DNA of 64,000 nt from Euglena gracilis (GCA_039621445.1 CP154954.1:36565703-36629702); one strand, 5' to 3'. Shown: positions 45,293 through 55,431, counted from the stretch's first letter. Made by a program: numbers and translations. Notes: a model not told the origin generated them from the letters alone.

Positions 45293-45526
45293 CTCCGGCC
45301 TCACCCACCTCCACCACCGCGCCCTCCTTGCCACTTGAGCGAGCACCTTCGCCTCCCTCCGCTCCGCCACCACCGTTGCTGGCGCTCCCATCACTGCTGT
45401 CCCCCGGGGCCAAGCCACTGTCACTGCCGCTGCCGCTGCCCCGCACCGCTGGCCAGTACACCGGAGGCCGCTCGGCCCCGCTGGCCGCCGGCGCTGAAGC
45501 TGAAGCCCCCGGTGTGCCTCCCAATG
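45293..45526 (-). CDS. X-family exon X8 (78 codons)
   Basis: Minus strand, acceptor CCTGCAGTTAG, donor CCGGAG|GTGTGTGTCC, 234 nt, phase 1-1. GASASAPAASGAERPPVYWP, a Gly/Ser run, AEGGEGARSSGKEGAVVEVG. An AG 4 nt upstream (CTGCAG) is the stronger acceptor but gives a different phase. Confidence 0.55.
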
Positions 45527-45989
45527 CTAACTGCAGGGAGGGCTGGGGTAGGCGGGTATGCCGGTAGCTGACACCTCGTCACATCACACATCGCCGGGCC
45601 AGGGCGTTGCTGAACAACCCCCGAGGGGGGCGGGTCCAGCTCAAAGGCCGCAAAATGTGGGCCGGCTGCAAGGACGCCCCAGGCTGGAACTGGGCCCGGC
45701 CTGGGGTCAAACGTCATCCAAAAAAACTGAAACTGCAAAAAACCAAAAGGCTGGAAATTCCACAAAAAATCAATTCTGTCCTTGATGTCCTTGATGTCAG
45801 CTGCATTGGCACATTTTGCCATCCTCCAAGGCAGAAATCTGTCGCTTTGGGTGCATGAAAACGAATCAATGGAGTCTGGGGTCCGGGTTTGGAAAAGGCA
45901 GCTGGCTGGAAGATGGTTGCTGGCCGGCTGCCCCCCCCTGGAAGTGGGTCCCTGGCTGGACCTTTCCCTTGCCAACAATGCACAATGCA

Positions 45990-46063
45990 CCAAACCAAGG
46001 CTGGCGGCAACCCCTCCCTGGGCATGGGTCCATGCTGCGTCCCCCACGTTGTGCCCGGCAGTC
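45990..46063 (-). CDS. Z-family exon Z8
   Basis: Minus strand, strong acceptor CTTCCTGCCACTGCAG, core LPGTTWGTQHGPMPREGLPP. Donor unclear, lower boundary approximate. Confidence 0.45.
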
Positions 46064-46325
46064 CTGCAGTGGCAGGAAGGCGGTGGCAATTGACATTCCT
46101 GCCAACCTCCCTACGTCGGGAGTTTTTGGGCCGGGTGGACTTCTTTTCAAGTCTTCCGGAGGGCCATCCACCGAAAATAGGTTTTTGAAGTTTCATTTAA
46201 TGCAAACCAGAAAAACTGCACAACAATCCTGCATTTTCACGGAAAGATCAGAAATGATGGAAAGGGAGGCTGAAGGTCTTTTGATCGGTTTTTTGTCACC
46301 CCGACCCGAGAGGTCCCGTACCAAC

Positions 46326-46611
46326 CAGGCTTCTTTTTAAGACCCCTGGGGGGGGGAGGGGGGGGTCCCCCCCACCCACCCAGGGTGGCGCGGGACCCCC
46401 CCCGGGGGGGGGGGGGGGGGCGGGGACCCCCCCCCAAAATCGGGCCCGTTAAAGGCAATTTCCAAAAATTTTCGGCGCTTCGCGCCGAAAAGGTATACCC
46501 AGCGCCTCCGGCGCGGGACCCCCCCCCCCCGGGGGGGGGGGCGGGCCCGCCCCGCCCCCCCACCCCCCCTCCCCCCGGGGGGGGGGGTCTGCTGACTTAA
46601 AAAGAAGCCTG
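46326..46611. mobile_element. hAT-like MITE, 286 bp, perfect 8-bp target duplication
   Basis: Perfect inverted ends CAGGCTTCTTTTTAAG, flanked on both sides by GTACCAAC (46,318-46,325 and 46,612-46,619). The interior is palindromic with very long C and G runs and a central GGCGCTTCGCGCC. Related GGCTTCTTTTTACC-starting sequences occur near 22,530 and 52,829. Confidence 0.9.
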
Positions 46612-47654
46612 GTACCAACACCATTTCTGGCTGGCCCTTCCCAATCCTGGTGTGGAAACCCCAAGGGGGGCTAGATCAACGTTCCCACAAAGTGATCAAA
46701 AGGAGCATGGAGGCCGACGGAAGCAGAAGAATGTGGAACGAAACAGGAAACAAACAAAATGGCAATTCTGTCTTTATTTTTGACGACTTCCTCAAAAGTC
46801 CTTGATTTCACGCTCAGCTTAATTTTCAGCTGAGTTCGAAGAGTGAAGCCGGCCTTCCCCAGCTTTCTACCCTCCTTCTTGCAAAGGGAACTGAAAATCC
46901 AAAGATCAAGTGCTGACTCTTACAAGCGTGCATGGCTCCAGAAGAATATCTGGATTGATGCCTTGATTATTTGCCAAGAAGGGGGTGTTGGATGCCGAGC
47001 CAAGGCGTTATTTTGCAGGGTGGGATGCTGACCGGATCTTAAACCAAGCACCAAACCAGTCTGGTCAAGGTTTGCAGAGCAATATGTGTCAAAATGACCA
47101 AAAGAAATAGAAAATAATTTTACGATGCCCTGCTAGGGTGGAAAGGAACGTTCCTGGATCCCTTCGGGTTGTACTCACCCAAGGGCTGAAAAGGGGGGTA
47201 TTTTTCTTGTTTCTAGCTTAGAAGAAAGCTCCTTGGAATTGGCACGGCAAACCAGATGTGCCAGGTCCAGGGCCCATGCCCAGAGCCGTGTCCTCCTTCG
47301 GCAACCAGCCGGGGGGCGGCAGGCGCTTGGCCCCTGGGAAGGGGAAGGCAATGGGACGGGTTGGAAGCCTGGAACTTGGAAGGTGGCCACTTCCAATTCT
47401 GCAGCCACTCCCTCGTCTGGTGGTGAGGGAAGGAGACAACAACCAGTGGGAGCGAAACGTTATGTCTTGATTTCACACCAACGTACAGCACTTTTGTAGC
47501 ACATCCGCCACCATCAAACTTCAGCATCCATCCATGCCTCCAGATCAACAGTAGCAGAGATCCATTCATTTCAACCCTGTTGCACACCTAACTCCCCCCA
47601 AAAATAACACCCCCCCCCCAAAATAACATCCCCCCCAAAATAACATCCCCCCCA
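46612..47654. other. Intron-like stretch, no gene seen
   Basis: Ends with three CCCCAAAATAACA units at 47,595-47,660. Confidence 0.5.
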
Positions 47655-48305
47655 AATACCCCCCACTTTTCCAAAGCCGTCAGTTTCCCAGGTATAGGTT
47701 TACGTTGTCCACCACCTAGAACGTGTCCACAGAATTCTCCCTCTTTCACGAAAACTTTGCATTTTTGATGTCTGCCACGTGCTGCTGTTTTTTTCAATGC
47801 CTCCATCCCCCTCCTGATGTTTTTGTCGTGTTATTTGAGGGCTTTTTTCCTTCGGTTCCCTGTGAGATGGTTCCTCCGATTATGTCATCCATGCAGGGGT
47901 TTGCAATATCCTGTACCTCCTCCACACCGCCCTTCATTCCCATGACTACCACTCTCCACTGTTTTGTTCCCTTCCGTGTGCTGCAGCAGGTGCAGGGTCT
48001 GGACCAGGTACAGGGTCTGGTTTTTATTCAGTAGCACCTGGTGGAAGGCGTCTTTTAGGTCCAATACACTGTTCGTGGCCCATTGGCCTTGTTGAACTAG
48101 GATGTCTTCTGTCCTAGGGAGGGGATGGGCGTCTGTTGTTGTTGCCTCATTCAGTGCTCTGAAATCCACCACCCCTCTCCATTTTCGACCATTTTTAGCC
48201 ACCACGAATGTGGGGCTGGACCAGTCAGTCGTCCCATCTTCCACTTTCAGGTCCCTAACCCATTCGTCCACCAATGTCGATGAGTGCCTGTCGGCGTTCT
48301 CCTGC
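47655..48305 (-). pseudogene. Ty3/gypsy reverse-transcriptase fragment with frameshifts
   Basis: The minus strand reads, in order: LVDEWVRDLKVEDG, WSSPTFVVAKNG, WRGVVDFRALNEATTTDAHP, VLDLKDAFHQVLL. After a frame change near the AACAAAACAG word (about 47,957) come QWRVVVMGMKGG and CMDDIIGGTISQG (the catalytic x-M-D-D box). After a second change come KCKVFVKEGEFCGHVL and KLTALEKWG. These are the successive motifs of Ty3/gypsy reverse transcriptase from fingers to thumb. At least two frameshifts and missing flanking domains make it a dead fragment. No long terminal repeats were seen nearby. Confidence 0.9.
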
Positions 48306-49550
48306 CAATTTTCAACAAAAATCCAAAAAACAACAACACCCTCCCACCCCCCATCAGGTTTTTAGGAGAAATCCAAACTAGAAACCCCCAAAACTGTAAA
48401 AATGGACAAGGGTTAGGGTTAGGGTTAGACATTTTTTTATTTTTGTCCTTTTCCATGTGTTAAATTGAATGTGTTACTTTGGTAGTTTCGAGACGGTTTT
48501 CGCTGATTGCCTGCCGCGGGATTTTTTTTGCTAAATTTTTCAGATGGACTCAAACAAAATGTGCTTAACAGTGGCGAAGGCAGATTGCAACAAACACCTT
48601 GCCAACAGGGATAGCCCCAAACCCCCCCTCTCCCAAATAAGACCCCGGGTCTGCTTTTTGGGTCTGTTGCTGAAAATTCCTAGGTGTTGTTATTTGGGGG
48701 GTCTACCTTTTGAATTTTTGCACGACACATCAGGGCAGTGATCCAGGCCTGTGGAAAAAAATTTACTCTGAAATTTCCTCCCTGATTTTTGATTGACCAG
48801 TGTCCACAAATGTCACAGATCTCACCGGCATTGGTTTGATCACCTCACACCTCTTGGTGCTACGAGTTTAATGATTTTTTTTTGATTTGTCCAAAAATTA
48901 GCCCCCTGTTTGTCCAAAAACAAATCCGGGGAAATGTCCTGCCTGCAAAAAAAAAAAGCACAAAAAATGGACAAAAAAATGAGTCCTTTGCCCGAAATGT
49001 GCAAAAATTTGCCAAAAAAAGGGCAAAAAAAACACAAAATTGCAAAATTTATCAAAAGCATGCAAAAATGGCACGAATATTACTGAAAGAAATCATGTGA
49101 AAATATGAGGGAAATCTCATTTTGAAAAAAACTAAAACTCTCAAAAAAAATTCCGAAAAAATGGAAAAATGCCAAATGTACAAAATTGTGAAAAATTGGG
49201 AAAGTCACAAAATTGCAAAACAAGAATGAGAGCACGAAACCTCCCAACAAAAAAAATGCTGAAAAAAAAGCAAAAATATACAAAAAAAAAAGCACAAAAG
49301 TGCACATTTTGGAAAATTTCAAAAAAGGGCAAAAATTGTGCATTTATGTGAAAAAGTGTTCTGCGCATTGACTAATGTCCAGTGCTACACCAGCCGTCAG
49401 GCAGAGTCCTCTCCTCCGCAGGGGGGGGGGGGGGCTGAAATAATGTTGTGCAAACCGATGCCCAGCTTTGAATTGAATTTTTTTGAAATTCCCCTGTTTT
49501 TGTTCAAGACGTCTGCACACACGTGCACACACAGGTGCACGCACGCACAC
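48306..49550. other. AT-rich intron-like stretch with telomere-like words
   Basis: GGGTTAGGGTTAGGGTTAG lies at 48,413-48,430, an AAATAAGACCCC-family piece at 48,630-48,720, and A-rich sequence with recurring gcaaaaa words at 48,880-49,350. No exon. Confidence 0.55.
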
Positions 49551-49736
49551 CGCTCCCATCAGTGAACCCTCCTCTCTCACCCGTCCGCACCACTGCACTC
49601 CGCTGCGCATCTCCGCCCCCGTCTCCGTCGCCACCCTCGCCGGTGATGGGGTCAGTGCTGCGTCCTGGCCACTGCACCGGCGGCTGCCCCGCCCCACCAG
49701 CTGGCGGGGCTGCCGCCGCCCCCGGCACGCTCCCCA
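49551..49736 (-). pseudogene. X-family exon X9, acceptor lost
   Basis: Minus strand, 186 nt, no stop in the X frame: AAAAPPAGGAGQPPVQWPGR, ITGEGGDGDGGGDAQRSAVV, then ERGGFTDGSG at the donor GGGAGCG|GTGTGCG. At the position where other X exons have AG (TGCGGTCAG|) this copy has TGCGGGCGG|, so the acceptor dinucleotide is GG. Unless another acceptor is used this exon should be skipped, which costs no frame because it is phase 1-1. Confidence 0.5.
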
Positions 49737-49819
49737 CCGCCCGCAGGGAGCGTTGTGGGGGTTGGGGTACCATGGAATGACCCCGCCAGGCAGTGTGGTC
49801 GAAAAAGTCTCGTCCCTCC

Positions 49820-49893
49820 CTCCCGTCCCCCGCTGCGCAGCCTCTCCCTGGGCGTGAGTGCCTCGTCCGTCCGCCCGGGGGTGCCCGGCGCAG
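49820..49893 (-). CDS. Z-family exon Z9
   Basis: Minus strand, strong acceptor TCTGCACCTCCCCGCAG, core APGTPGRTDEALTPRERLRS. Donor unclear. Confidence 0.45.
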
Positions 49894-50364
49894 CTGCGGG
49901 GAGGTGCAGAAAGACAGGGCGGAAGGACGGTGAATGAAGGTTCCACCAAATACAGCACAAACCCTGCGACTGATTGCACCCCTGAGGTTCATTGGGCCGG
50001 CAAGGCCAAAGAAGACAAGTTTTGGCAGGTGCAGTTGTTGCAGTGACAGTGAAGCCGCTGCCCCCCCCCCCCTTCCGCCCGACCAAATGCAGCCAAGTTC
50101 CTTAACCCAGATTTCCCCAAAATTCGGGGTGGAGGTTCCGGGGCCCACTCAATTAGGACCCCTTGCCCCATTGCTGCTCGTTGGCTTGGCTTGAGTTCAG
50201 AGCCAAAACAAGACTTGTTAGAAACCAGAAAAATTTCGCGGAAGCATGCCAAGGTCGTAACGACAACTTGTATCCCAGGGTTCCCCAGAAACTTGTGCTG
50301 ACGACTTTCACCAGCCAAAGAATAAAAAAACAAAACAAACGGGTGAGAAAATGGGATGAAAACC

Positions 50365-50365
<1 letters not shown>

Positions 50366-50400
<35 letters not shown>
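50366..50400. repeat. (GAT)n microsatellite
   Basis: About 12 GAT units in AT-rich intron-like sequence. Confidence 0.95.
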
Positions 50401-50402
<2 letters not shown>

Positions 50403-50734
50403 CAGAGAAGCTGCACAGGAGATGGCGGAGAGGATGTGATGGAAGGACTGGGGAGGGTTGATCCCACCCACCACCCATGGGTTTTGGGGATGCCATACAG
50501 CTTGCAGAGAGGGTTTCCGAGCACAGAGGGCAAAAAGGAGAGTAAGTGTCACCCCCTTTCTTTTGGTTTTTTGTTTTTCCCTTTGAAGCAGGCATTTGCT
50601 TAAGGACCCCGGGACTCACTTAATTGTGCTGGTTTGCAATTATTCGTGTCACTGGGAAACCCTGAGCGCAGTAAATGACTGCCCTCAAAAGGAAACCCCT
50701 CCAAAGCCCAGCGACAAGCTGCACATATGCGTAC

Positions 50735-50836
50735 CGCCGCCCTTGCTCAGCTGCGATGTGCCGCCCTCTGCGCTGTTCCGCTGAGCAGTGCCGGCTCCGC
50801 CCGCTGCCGTACCAGAGCTCTCGCCGCCAGCACTGA
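50735..50836 (-). CDS. Truncated X-family exon X11
   Basis: The minus-strand frame reads GGVSAGGESSGTAAGGAG then NSAEGGTSQLSKGG, ending at GGGCGGCG|GTACGC (phase 1). It resembles the second half of X exons. No acceptor in phase was found and the conserved RPPV block is missing. Confidence 0.35.
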
Positions 50837-51518
50837 CCCCACCACCACCAGGCACCTATAGTCAAGCCCCGAAATTTCTCCATTTTAAGCCATTTTGGCC
50901 TGTAGGTGGGGGACCATAACTTCGAAAAAGAATTAATTAGACCATAACTTTGGATCTCCATTCAAGAAAACACACTGAACATCCTCGTTCAGAGCCCTTC
51001 AATTACCTTCACACTTTCTTCACCCTGAATAACTGCAATGGGAAATGGCTGGACCAACCTGATTTTTTTTGCAAATATTGCAACAAGAACAGCAAAGCAA
51101 ACAATATAAAACAACAGCGACCTGTGTGCTTATCCAGAAGAGAGGCCCAACAGTCCTTTGTTGCGGTAAGCAAATGCAAGGGTTCGAGGATAGCCTTCTT
51201 CACTTTTGATTATTATTTTGATAAAGCTGCTCGATTGTTTTGGAAAAATACACAACAGCACGAACCTAAATGCAATAAATCTGAAACAAACTCGCACATC
51301 CAAAAGCATTGGACGCATCGTTTGGGTTTAGTAAAAAATTTCACAGAAAACAGGAACTGTGGGGGGGGGAAACAATGCATACCGACAGACAAAGGTGGCC
51401 TTGCTGTGCTCCTCCACCAACCAACGTTCACAAAAAAATTACTTCTTGCGGAAAAAAATTCTCATTTCAGGCCACGTTAGGCCAGTTTGGGCCATTTCAG
51501 CTCTAGGTGCCTGCCCAC

Positions 51519-51635
51519 CGCCGCTCCACAGGGCGGAGCTGCCGCCGCCGCTCGACCCAGGGCGGTACACCGGCAGCCGCCCAGTCCCGCTCGCCGGCGA
51601 CGCTGCCACCGCCGGCGGCACGCCCCCCGGCCCTG
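51519..51635 (-). CDS. X-family exon X10 (39 codons, shortest X)
   Basis: Minus strand, acceptor CCTGTGGCCAG, donor GAGCGGCG|GTGGGC, 117 nt, phase 1-1. ASPASGTGRLPVYRPGSSGG is followed by a short Ser/Gly tail. It lacks the AEGGG end and uses GTGGGC rather than GTGTG. Confidence 0.5.
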
Positions 51636-51849
51636 CTGGCCACAGGGAGCAGCGGCCGGGGGCGGGGGGAGGAGGGGAGGCACCACAATGCCCAGGCACC
51701 CGTTCTTTGGAGAATTCCTGGCAGGAAAGGTGCCCCGTCACCCGCCCACAGCCTGCGTTGCGGCTGCCGAGCATGGCAGGGTGACGACTGGTAGCCTGGA
51801 AACCCGACCAACCCGGCCCCACCGGCCCCCTGGGCCCCTCCCTTTGCAG

Positions 51850-51910
51850 GGCTCCGGTTCCTCCCTGGGTGTGGGCATATACTCCGCGCTCCACGCAGTG
51901 CCAAGCGGTC
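51850..51910 (-). CDS. Z-family exon Z10
   Basis: Minus strand, acceptor GTTGCCATTGCAG, core PLGTAWSAEYMPTPREEPEP. Donor unclear. Confidence 0.45.
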
Positions 51911-52354
51911 CTGCAATGGCAACCAGCGCATGGGGGGGGGGGTAGCAGCACACAAGGCACCCACCCGAGAACAGCAAATGTGCTACATGAAGATGGGGAG
52001 AGTGTTGGGGGATTGGCAGGGAAATCAACAAAGTGGGAGGGGAGGGTGCCCGCCCCTCCCCTCCTACGGAGAAAAAAAATGGGACAAAGCACAGGAAAAC
52101 TCTTGCCCAAAATGCTTTGAAAATACAAAATAATTATACCAAAAAATACGTGCCGAAAAAAATTCGCCAGAACCCTCCCCCCGAAGAAAAACAAAGCCAA
52201 CGCACGCTTTACACCCAGGTGGAAAAGCTTTCAGCTCCGCAAAATGTGGGGGACCGGGCTATTGGTTGATGGTTCATGTCAATGTCCCAGATTGTAATCT
52301 GACTATTTCTTTGCCACACTGGCACACAGGCAGCCATCAGCCAGCGCCACACAC

Positions 52355-52690
52355 CTGCCGCACCGTACCGGAGGCTGGAGCCCTCTCCCTCCCCCTCCCC
52401 CTCCCCCTCCAGCACCGCCTCGTCCTCCTCCCCCTCCTCCTCACCGTCGTCCTCTTTCTCCGTGTGGCTGGAGACGCCCACTGCGCCAGAGCCGCCTGGG
52501 CCGGGCCGCACCCGGCCCCCCTGCCGCACACCGCCGTGCGCCGGCAGCCCGTGGCGGTTCGCTGTGAGGTTCGCCACGCTGGGCCGGCTGCGCACCACAA
52601 TGACGTCGTCGTCCATCGGGAGCTCCGCTGGCAGCCGGCCAAACGGGGTCGGCGCCGGGATCCAAAGCCCTCGTTTGCCTCCGGCGTCCC
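52355..52690 (-). CDS. Y-family exon Y1 (112 codons, most diverged Y)
   Basis: Minus strand, acceptor CCGCCACACCCAG, donor GTGCGGCAG|GTGTGTGG, 336 nt, phase 1-1, no stop. GRLPAELPMDDDVIVVRSRP, SVANLTANRHGLPAHGGVRQ, then an acidic tail. Compared with Y2/Y3 it has many substitutions and several indels, yet the net length change is 6 nt and the frame holds throughout. Confidence 0.65.
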
Positions 52691-52825
52691 CTGGGTGTGG
52701 CGGCAAAGGAGCCAAGGACGAGCCACACGACGGCGGGGGAGCACTCACACGTTTCTGCTTCCCCAGTCACATACCGGTGCTCTGCCATCGCATGGACGTT
52801 GCCTCCACCGCGGCATATCCAGGGA

Positions 52826-52996
52826 AGGCTTCTTTTTACCAACCCCAAAGGGAGGGCAGTGCAATGGGGTGCCTGTGCAAAGCAGGCATTTACCCCAAAA
52901 CCCACTCCCCCCTCGGGAGGGGGTCAAAAGCACGGTCCCCACTGGCTGCCCGCAGCACCCCCCTGATGGGGGGCAACTTTCCTTGAGTTAAGAGAA
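52826..52996. repeat. GGCTTCTTTTTACC repeat in the intron upstream of Y1
   Basis: Shares TTTTTACCAACCC, a poly-G/A block and ATGGGGTGCCTGT...GCAGGCA with 22,525-22,640. The right edge AAGAGAAGCCTGG mirrors the left GGCTTCTTTT, like the ends of the element at 46,326-46,611. Confidence 0.5.
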
Positions 52997-53031
52997 GCCT
53001 GGTCCGGGGTACTCAGCTCCGTCCGCTGCAC

Positions 53032-53175
53032 CGCGCGGGCCCCGGCACGCCACCGGCCGGCCGGGGCGCCTCTTGGGGTGGGTGGGGAAGAAGTCGTCCA
53101 TGGCGACGAGGGCCTCCTTCGGCAGCGGGGCGGGCGGGGTGGCCGCCAGCTTCCAGGAGGCGAAGGGGCTCATCC
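53032..53175 (-). CDS. Exon B of the 56-53 kb gene (48 codons)
   Basis: Minus strand, textbook acceptor CCCCGTCTCCCCCAG, donor CGCGCG|GTGCAGC, 144 nt, phase 1-1. MSPFASWKLAATPPAPLPKE, then ALVAMDDFFPTHPKRRPGRP. Nearly every codon ends in G or C. A second donor (GAGCTGA|GTACCC, at 53,013) is possible but changes the phase. Joins in frame to exon A across an 81-nt intron. Confidence 0.65.
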
Positions 53176-53256
53176 CTGGGGGAGACGGGGGGCTGCCGGC
53201 AACACAGCGGAAGGGTGTTTCGGTGTTCCGGCAAAGTGCTCAGAACTCTGCCACAC

Positions 53257-53544
53257 CCGAGGAGGAGCAAATGCTCAAGTGCGGGCACAGCACTCCAGCG
53301 TCCAGGCCACAGCACACCAGGGGTTGATGGGGCAGCGCTCCCCGGGTGACCGGTGTGCCCGGCGGTGCCTCGAGGGGTGAGGGACGACGGCTTAGGGGAG
53401 ACGGCGAGGCCTTGGCATGCAGATTGTTTGGCTGGGGCCCAAGGGAAGTGAAGTTGCAAGCAGCGCCATGCAGCACTCCTGTCGGCTCCCCTGCTGGATC
53501 CACGTACACGGGTCGGTTGAGGTCAAGCATCATCGTCAACGTAC
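53257..53544 (-). CDS. Exon A of the 56-53 kb gene (96 codons)
   Basis: Minus strand, acceptor GCTCTGGCCTTCAG, donor CCTCGG|GTGTGGC, 288 nt, phase 1-1, no stop. TLTMMLDLNRPVYVDPAGEP, GVLHGAACNFTSLG, a Ser/Pro-rich middle, then PLVCCGLDAGVLCPHLSIC. Incoming phase fits E3, outgoing phase fits B. Family unknown. Confidence 0.6.
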
Positions 53545-55284
53545 CTGAAGGCCAGAGCAATATGTGGCACAAATGGAAAAATCGCATCCATGGTTTTGTG
53601 CATAATTTTGTGGCGAAAAAAACTTTGGTGGATTCAATAAAACAGCAGAAACAGGGGCACTCATTAAGCCTTTACAGACAGTCAGGCAGCAGCCACAAAT
53701 GAACTCCTGGGGAAGACGTGGCTGCCATCCCCCTTGCTTCCTCTCAAGGGCCCAACAGAACATAACCCTTACATTCGCCAGAATTTTCCCCGTGTCTTTG
53801 ACTCCAGTCAGTGAGTTGTATTCCTCTGAAGAAAACTGGTGGTTGCCCTGTAATTGGTGATCCCAAGTGGAATCCCAGCCACCAGACACCCCAAACCCCC
53901 CAAAATAAGGCCCTGGGTCTATGTTTTCCGTTGCTGAAAATCCCAATGGTCTCCTCTTTGGACTTTTGCTGAAAAAGCGGGGAAAAAAAAGCCTTCCCGC
54001 GGGAGGTGGTCAATTTTTGGCAATGATTGAAAAATTGTCTCAAAAAGGCCAAATTTGACACATTCAAAATGGGCAAAAATCAAATAAAAATCCCACAAAT
54101 CATTTTGGGGGCATTTTCACGGTTTCAGGGGGTGCAGCCTTTGGATTTTCCCCCCAATAAAAAATCCCTGGGGGGGGTCTTATTTTTGGAGGATGTTTAG
54201 TGTTTTTTTTTTGGATATTTGCTGAAAAGTGGCAGGGGGGGTCCTATTTTGGGGGGGCGGTTAGAGAGCGTAAAAAAATGCTGGCCAAATTGGTTTGCAC
54301 CTTTCGGGCTGGAAACTCATTCCAATGGCTTGTTTTATTGTTATTAAACAGTTCTCATTACTCATCAGCCTTGGAAAGCACTTTTTCGGGACCAATTTTC
54401 GCATTTTACGGTCCTATTTTGGGACTTGGCTTCACTAAACTGGGAATAACTCGAGGTGGGAGTTTGGATTAATATCATGGTTCTTGAGATAACCAGGACC
54501 AAATGGAAAGTGCCCCCCCCCAAAAAAACCGTCCTGGGGTTGGGATTTGGTCCATATCAGGGATTCCAGCAAAACGACTGCAAAAACATACAAGAAACAT
54601 ATGTGATCTTCATCCCCGGACTTTGATTTTTCGACCCAACAGGGCTTCGGTTGCCCCCCCCCCCCGAGGGCCTAGCTTAGCGGTTGGAAAGTTTTGGTTG
54701 GTTGTTGGCTGGAAAAAGGCTGCTGGCTGACCCCCTCCCCCCCCCCTTAGGGTCAGGGTCAAACCGGGAACCAGGTACCAAAAAATCAAAACTGAAAAAA
54801 AAATGCCCCAAAAACTACCAGGTGTGAGGGAAAATAAAATTTTGGTCCAAATGGCTGGCTTCTCAAAAGCTATTTTTGGGCTGCTGGCAGTGGATGGGTC
54901 CCCATTTCACCAGTTTTCACGTTTGAAATCACGCAGCCATTGAAATGCACCCAAAGGGAATCCATTTCATTGCCCCCCTTTGCATTGTGCAAACCTTGAA
55001 TCTGATCATTATCTTTCCATTCCAAATTGTATTTCTGCCGTTCTGCAATCCCGCGGTGGTGCCACGCAGTACAAGCTGCCACATTTCACTGTGAAACACC
55101 TGTGCTCGCAACTCGGGGAGATGATTTGGGACGGCTCTGAGTAACGTCGGGTGCTACCATTTTTCACTTTGTTTCTGGGTCTGAAAATTCACTTGCACTT
55201 GGGTGTGAAAATTTACTTGGCACACTGTGTTAGTTCAAAGCTGGTCAGGGTCGTCCAGGTTTGGTTCAGCCCAGCTGGGCACAC
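53545..55284. other. Probable intron between E3 and A
   Basis: 1,740 bp. Holds an AAATAAGGCCC/GGGTCTTATTT repeat piece (53,890-54,260) and a poly-C/gctggctggaaaaa block at 54,655-54,760. No exon seen. Confidence 0.55.
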
Positions 55285-55431
55285 CCATTGGCTGATTTTG
55301 GGCCGTCTGCATCGCCACCTCCACCTCCTGGGCAGCCAGCACGTGGTGGGCCGTGGGGAGCTGCACCACCGCAGAGGACAGCGGAGCGTCCGCATCGTCC
55401 AGGAGGGCGATGTGGAGAGAGCGATCCGGGT
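55285..55431 (-). CDS. Exon E3 of the 56-53 kb gene (49 codons)
   Basis: Minus strand, strong acceptor CTCTTGCCCCTCCAG, donor CAATGG|GTGTGCC, 147 nt, phase 1-1. PDRSLHIALLDDADAPLSSA, VVQLPTAHHVLAAQEVEVAM, QTAQNQPMG. With E2 the join restores an Asp codon. The alternating hydrophobic strands and LHIALLDDADAPLSSAVVQL recall the later strands of a C2 domain (L-x-I-x-V-x-D-x-D ... L); this is pattern similarity only. Confidence 0.7.

Larger units (their letters stand above)
19877..52690 (-). other. Exon array: five Y-(Z-X)n units on one strand
   Basis: In minus-strand order the units are: Y1-Z10-X10-X11-Z9-X9-Z8-X8-Z7-X7 (52.7-44.6 kb); Y2-Z6-X6-Z5-X5 (41.0-36.7); Y3-Z4-X4-Z3-X3-YX (34.8-29.9); Y4-Z2-X2 (29.6-23.6); Y5-Z1-X1 (22.3-19.9). 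Every copy has the same orientation. Exons resemble each other while the introns mostly do not. All exons with two defined ends are phase 1 in and phase 1 out, so any number can be joined in frame. No start codon, stop codon or promoter was recognised inside the array, so I cannot tell one giant gene from tandem gene copies. Introns carry most of the mobile elements listed. Confidence 0.7.

Noticed and set aside
50950-51480. 176-codon plus-strand open frame with ordinary composition
   Set aside because: Length is within chance for a 64-kb window of this composition; no codon-3 bias, no motif, no splice support.
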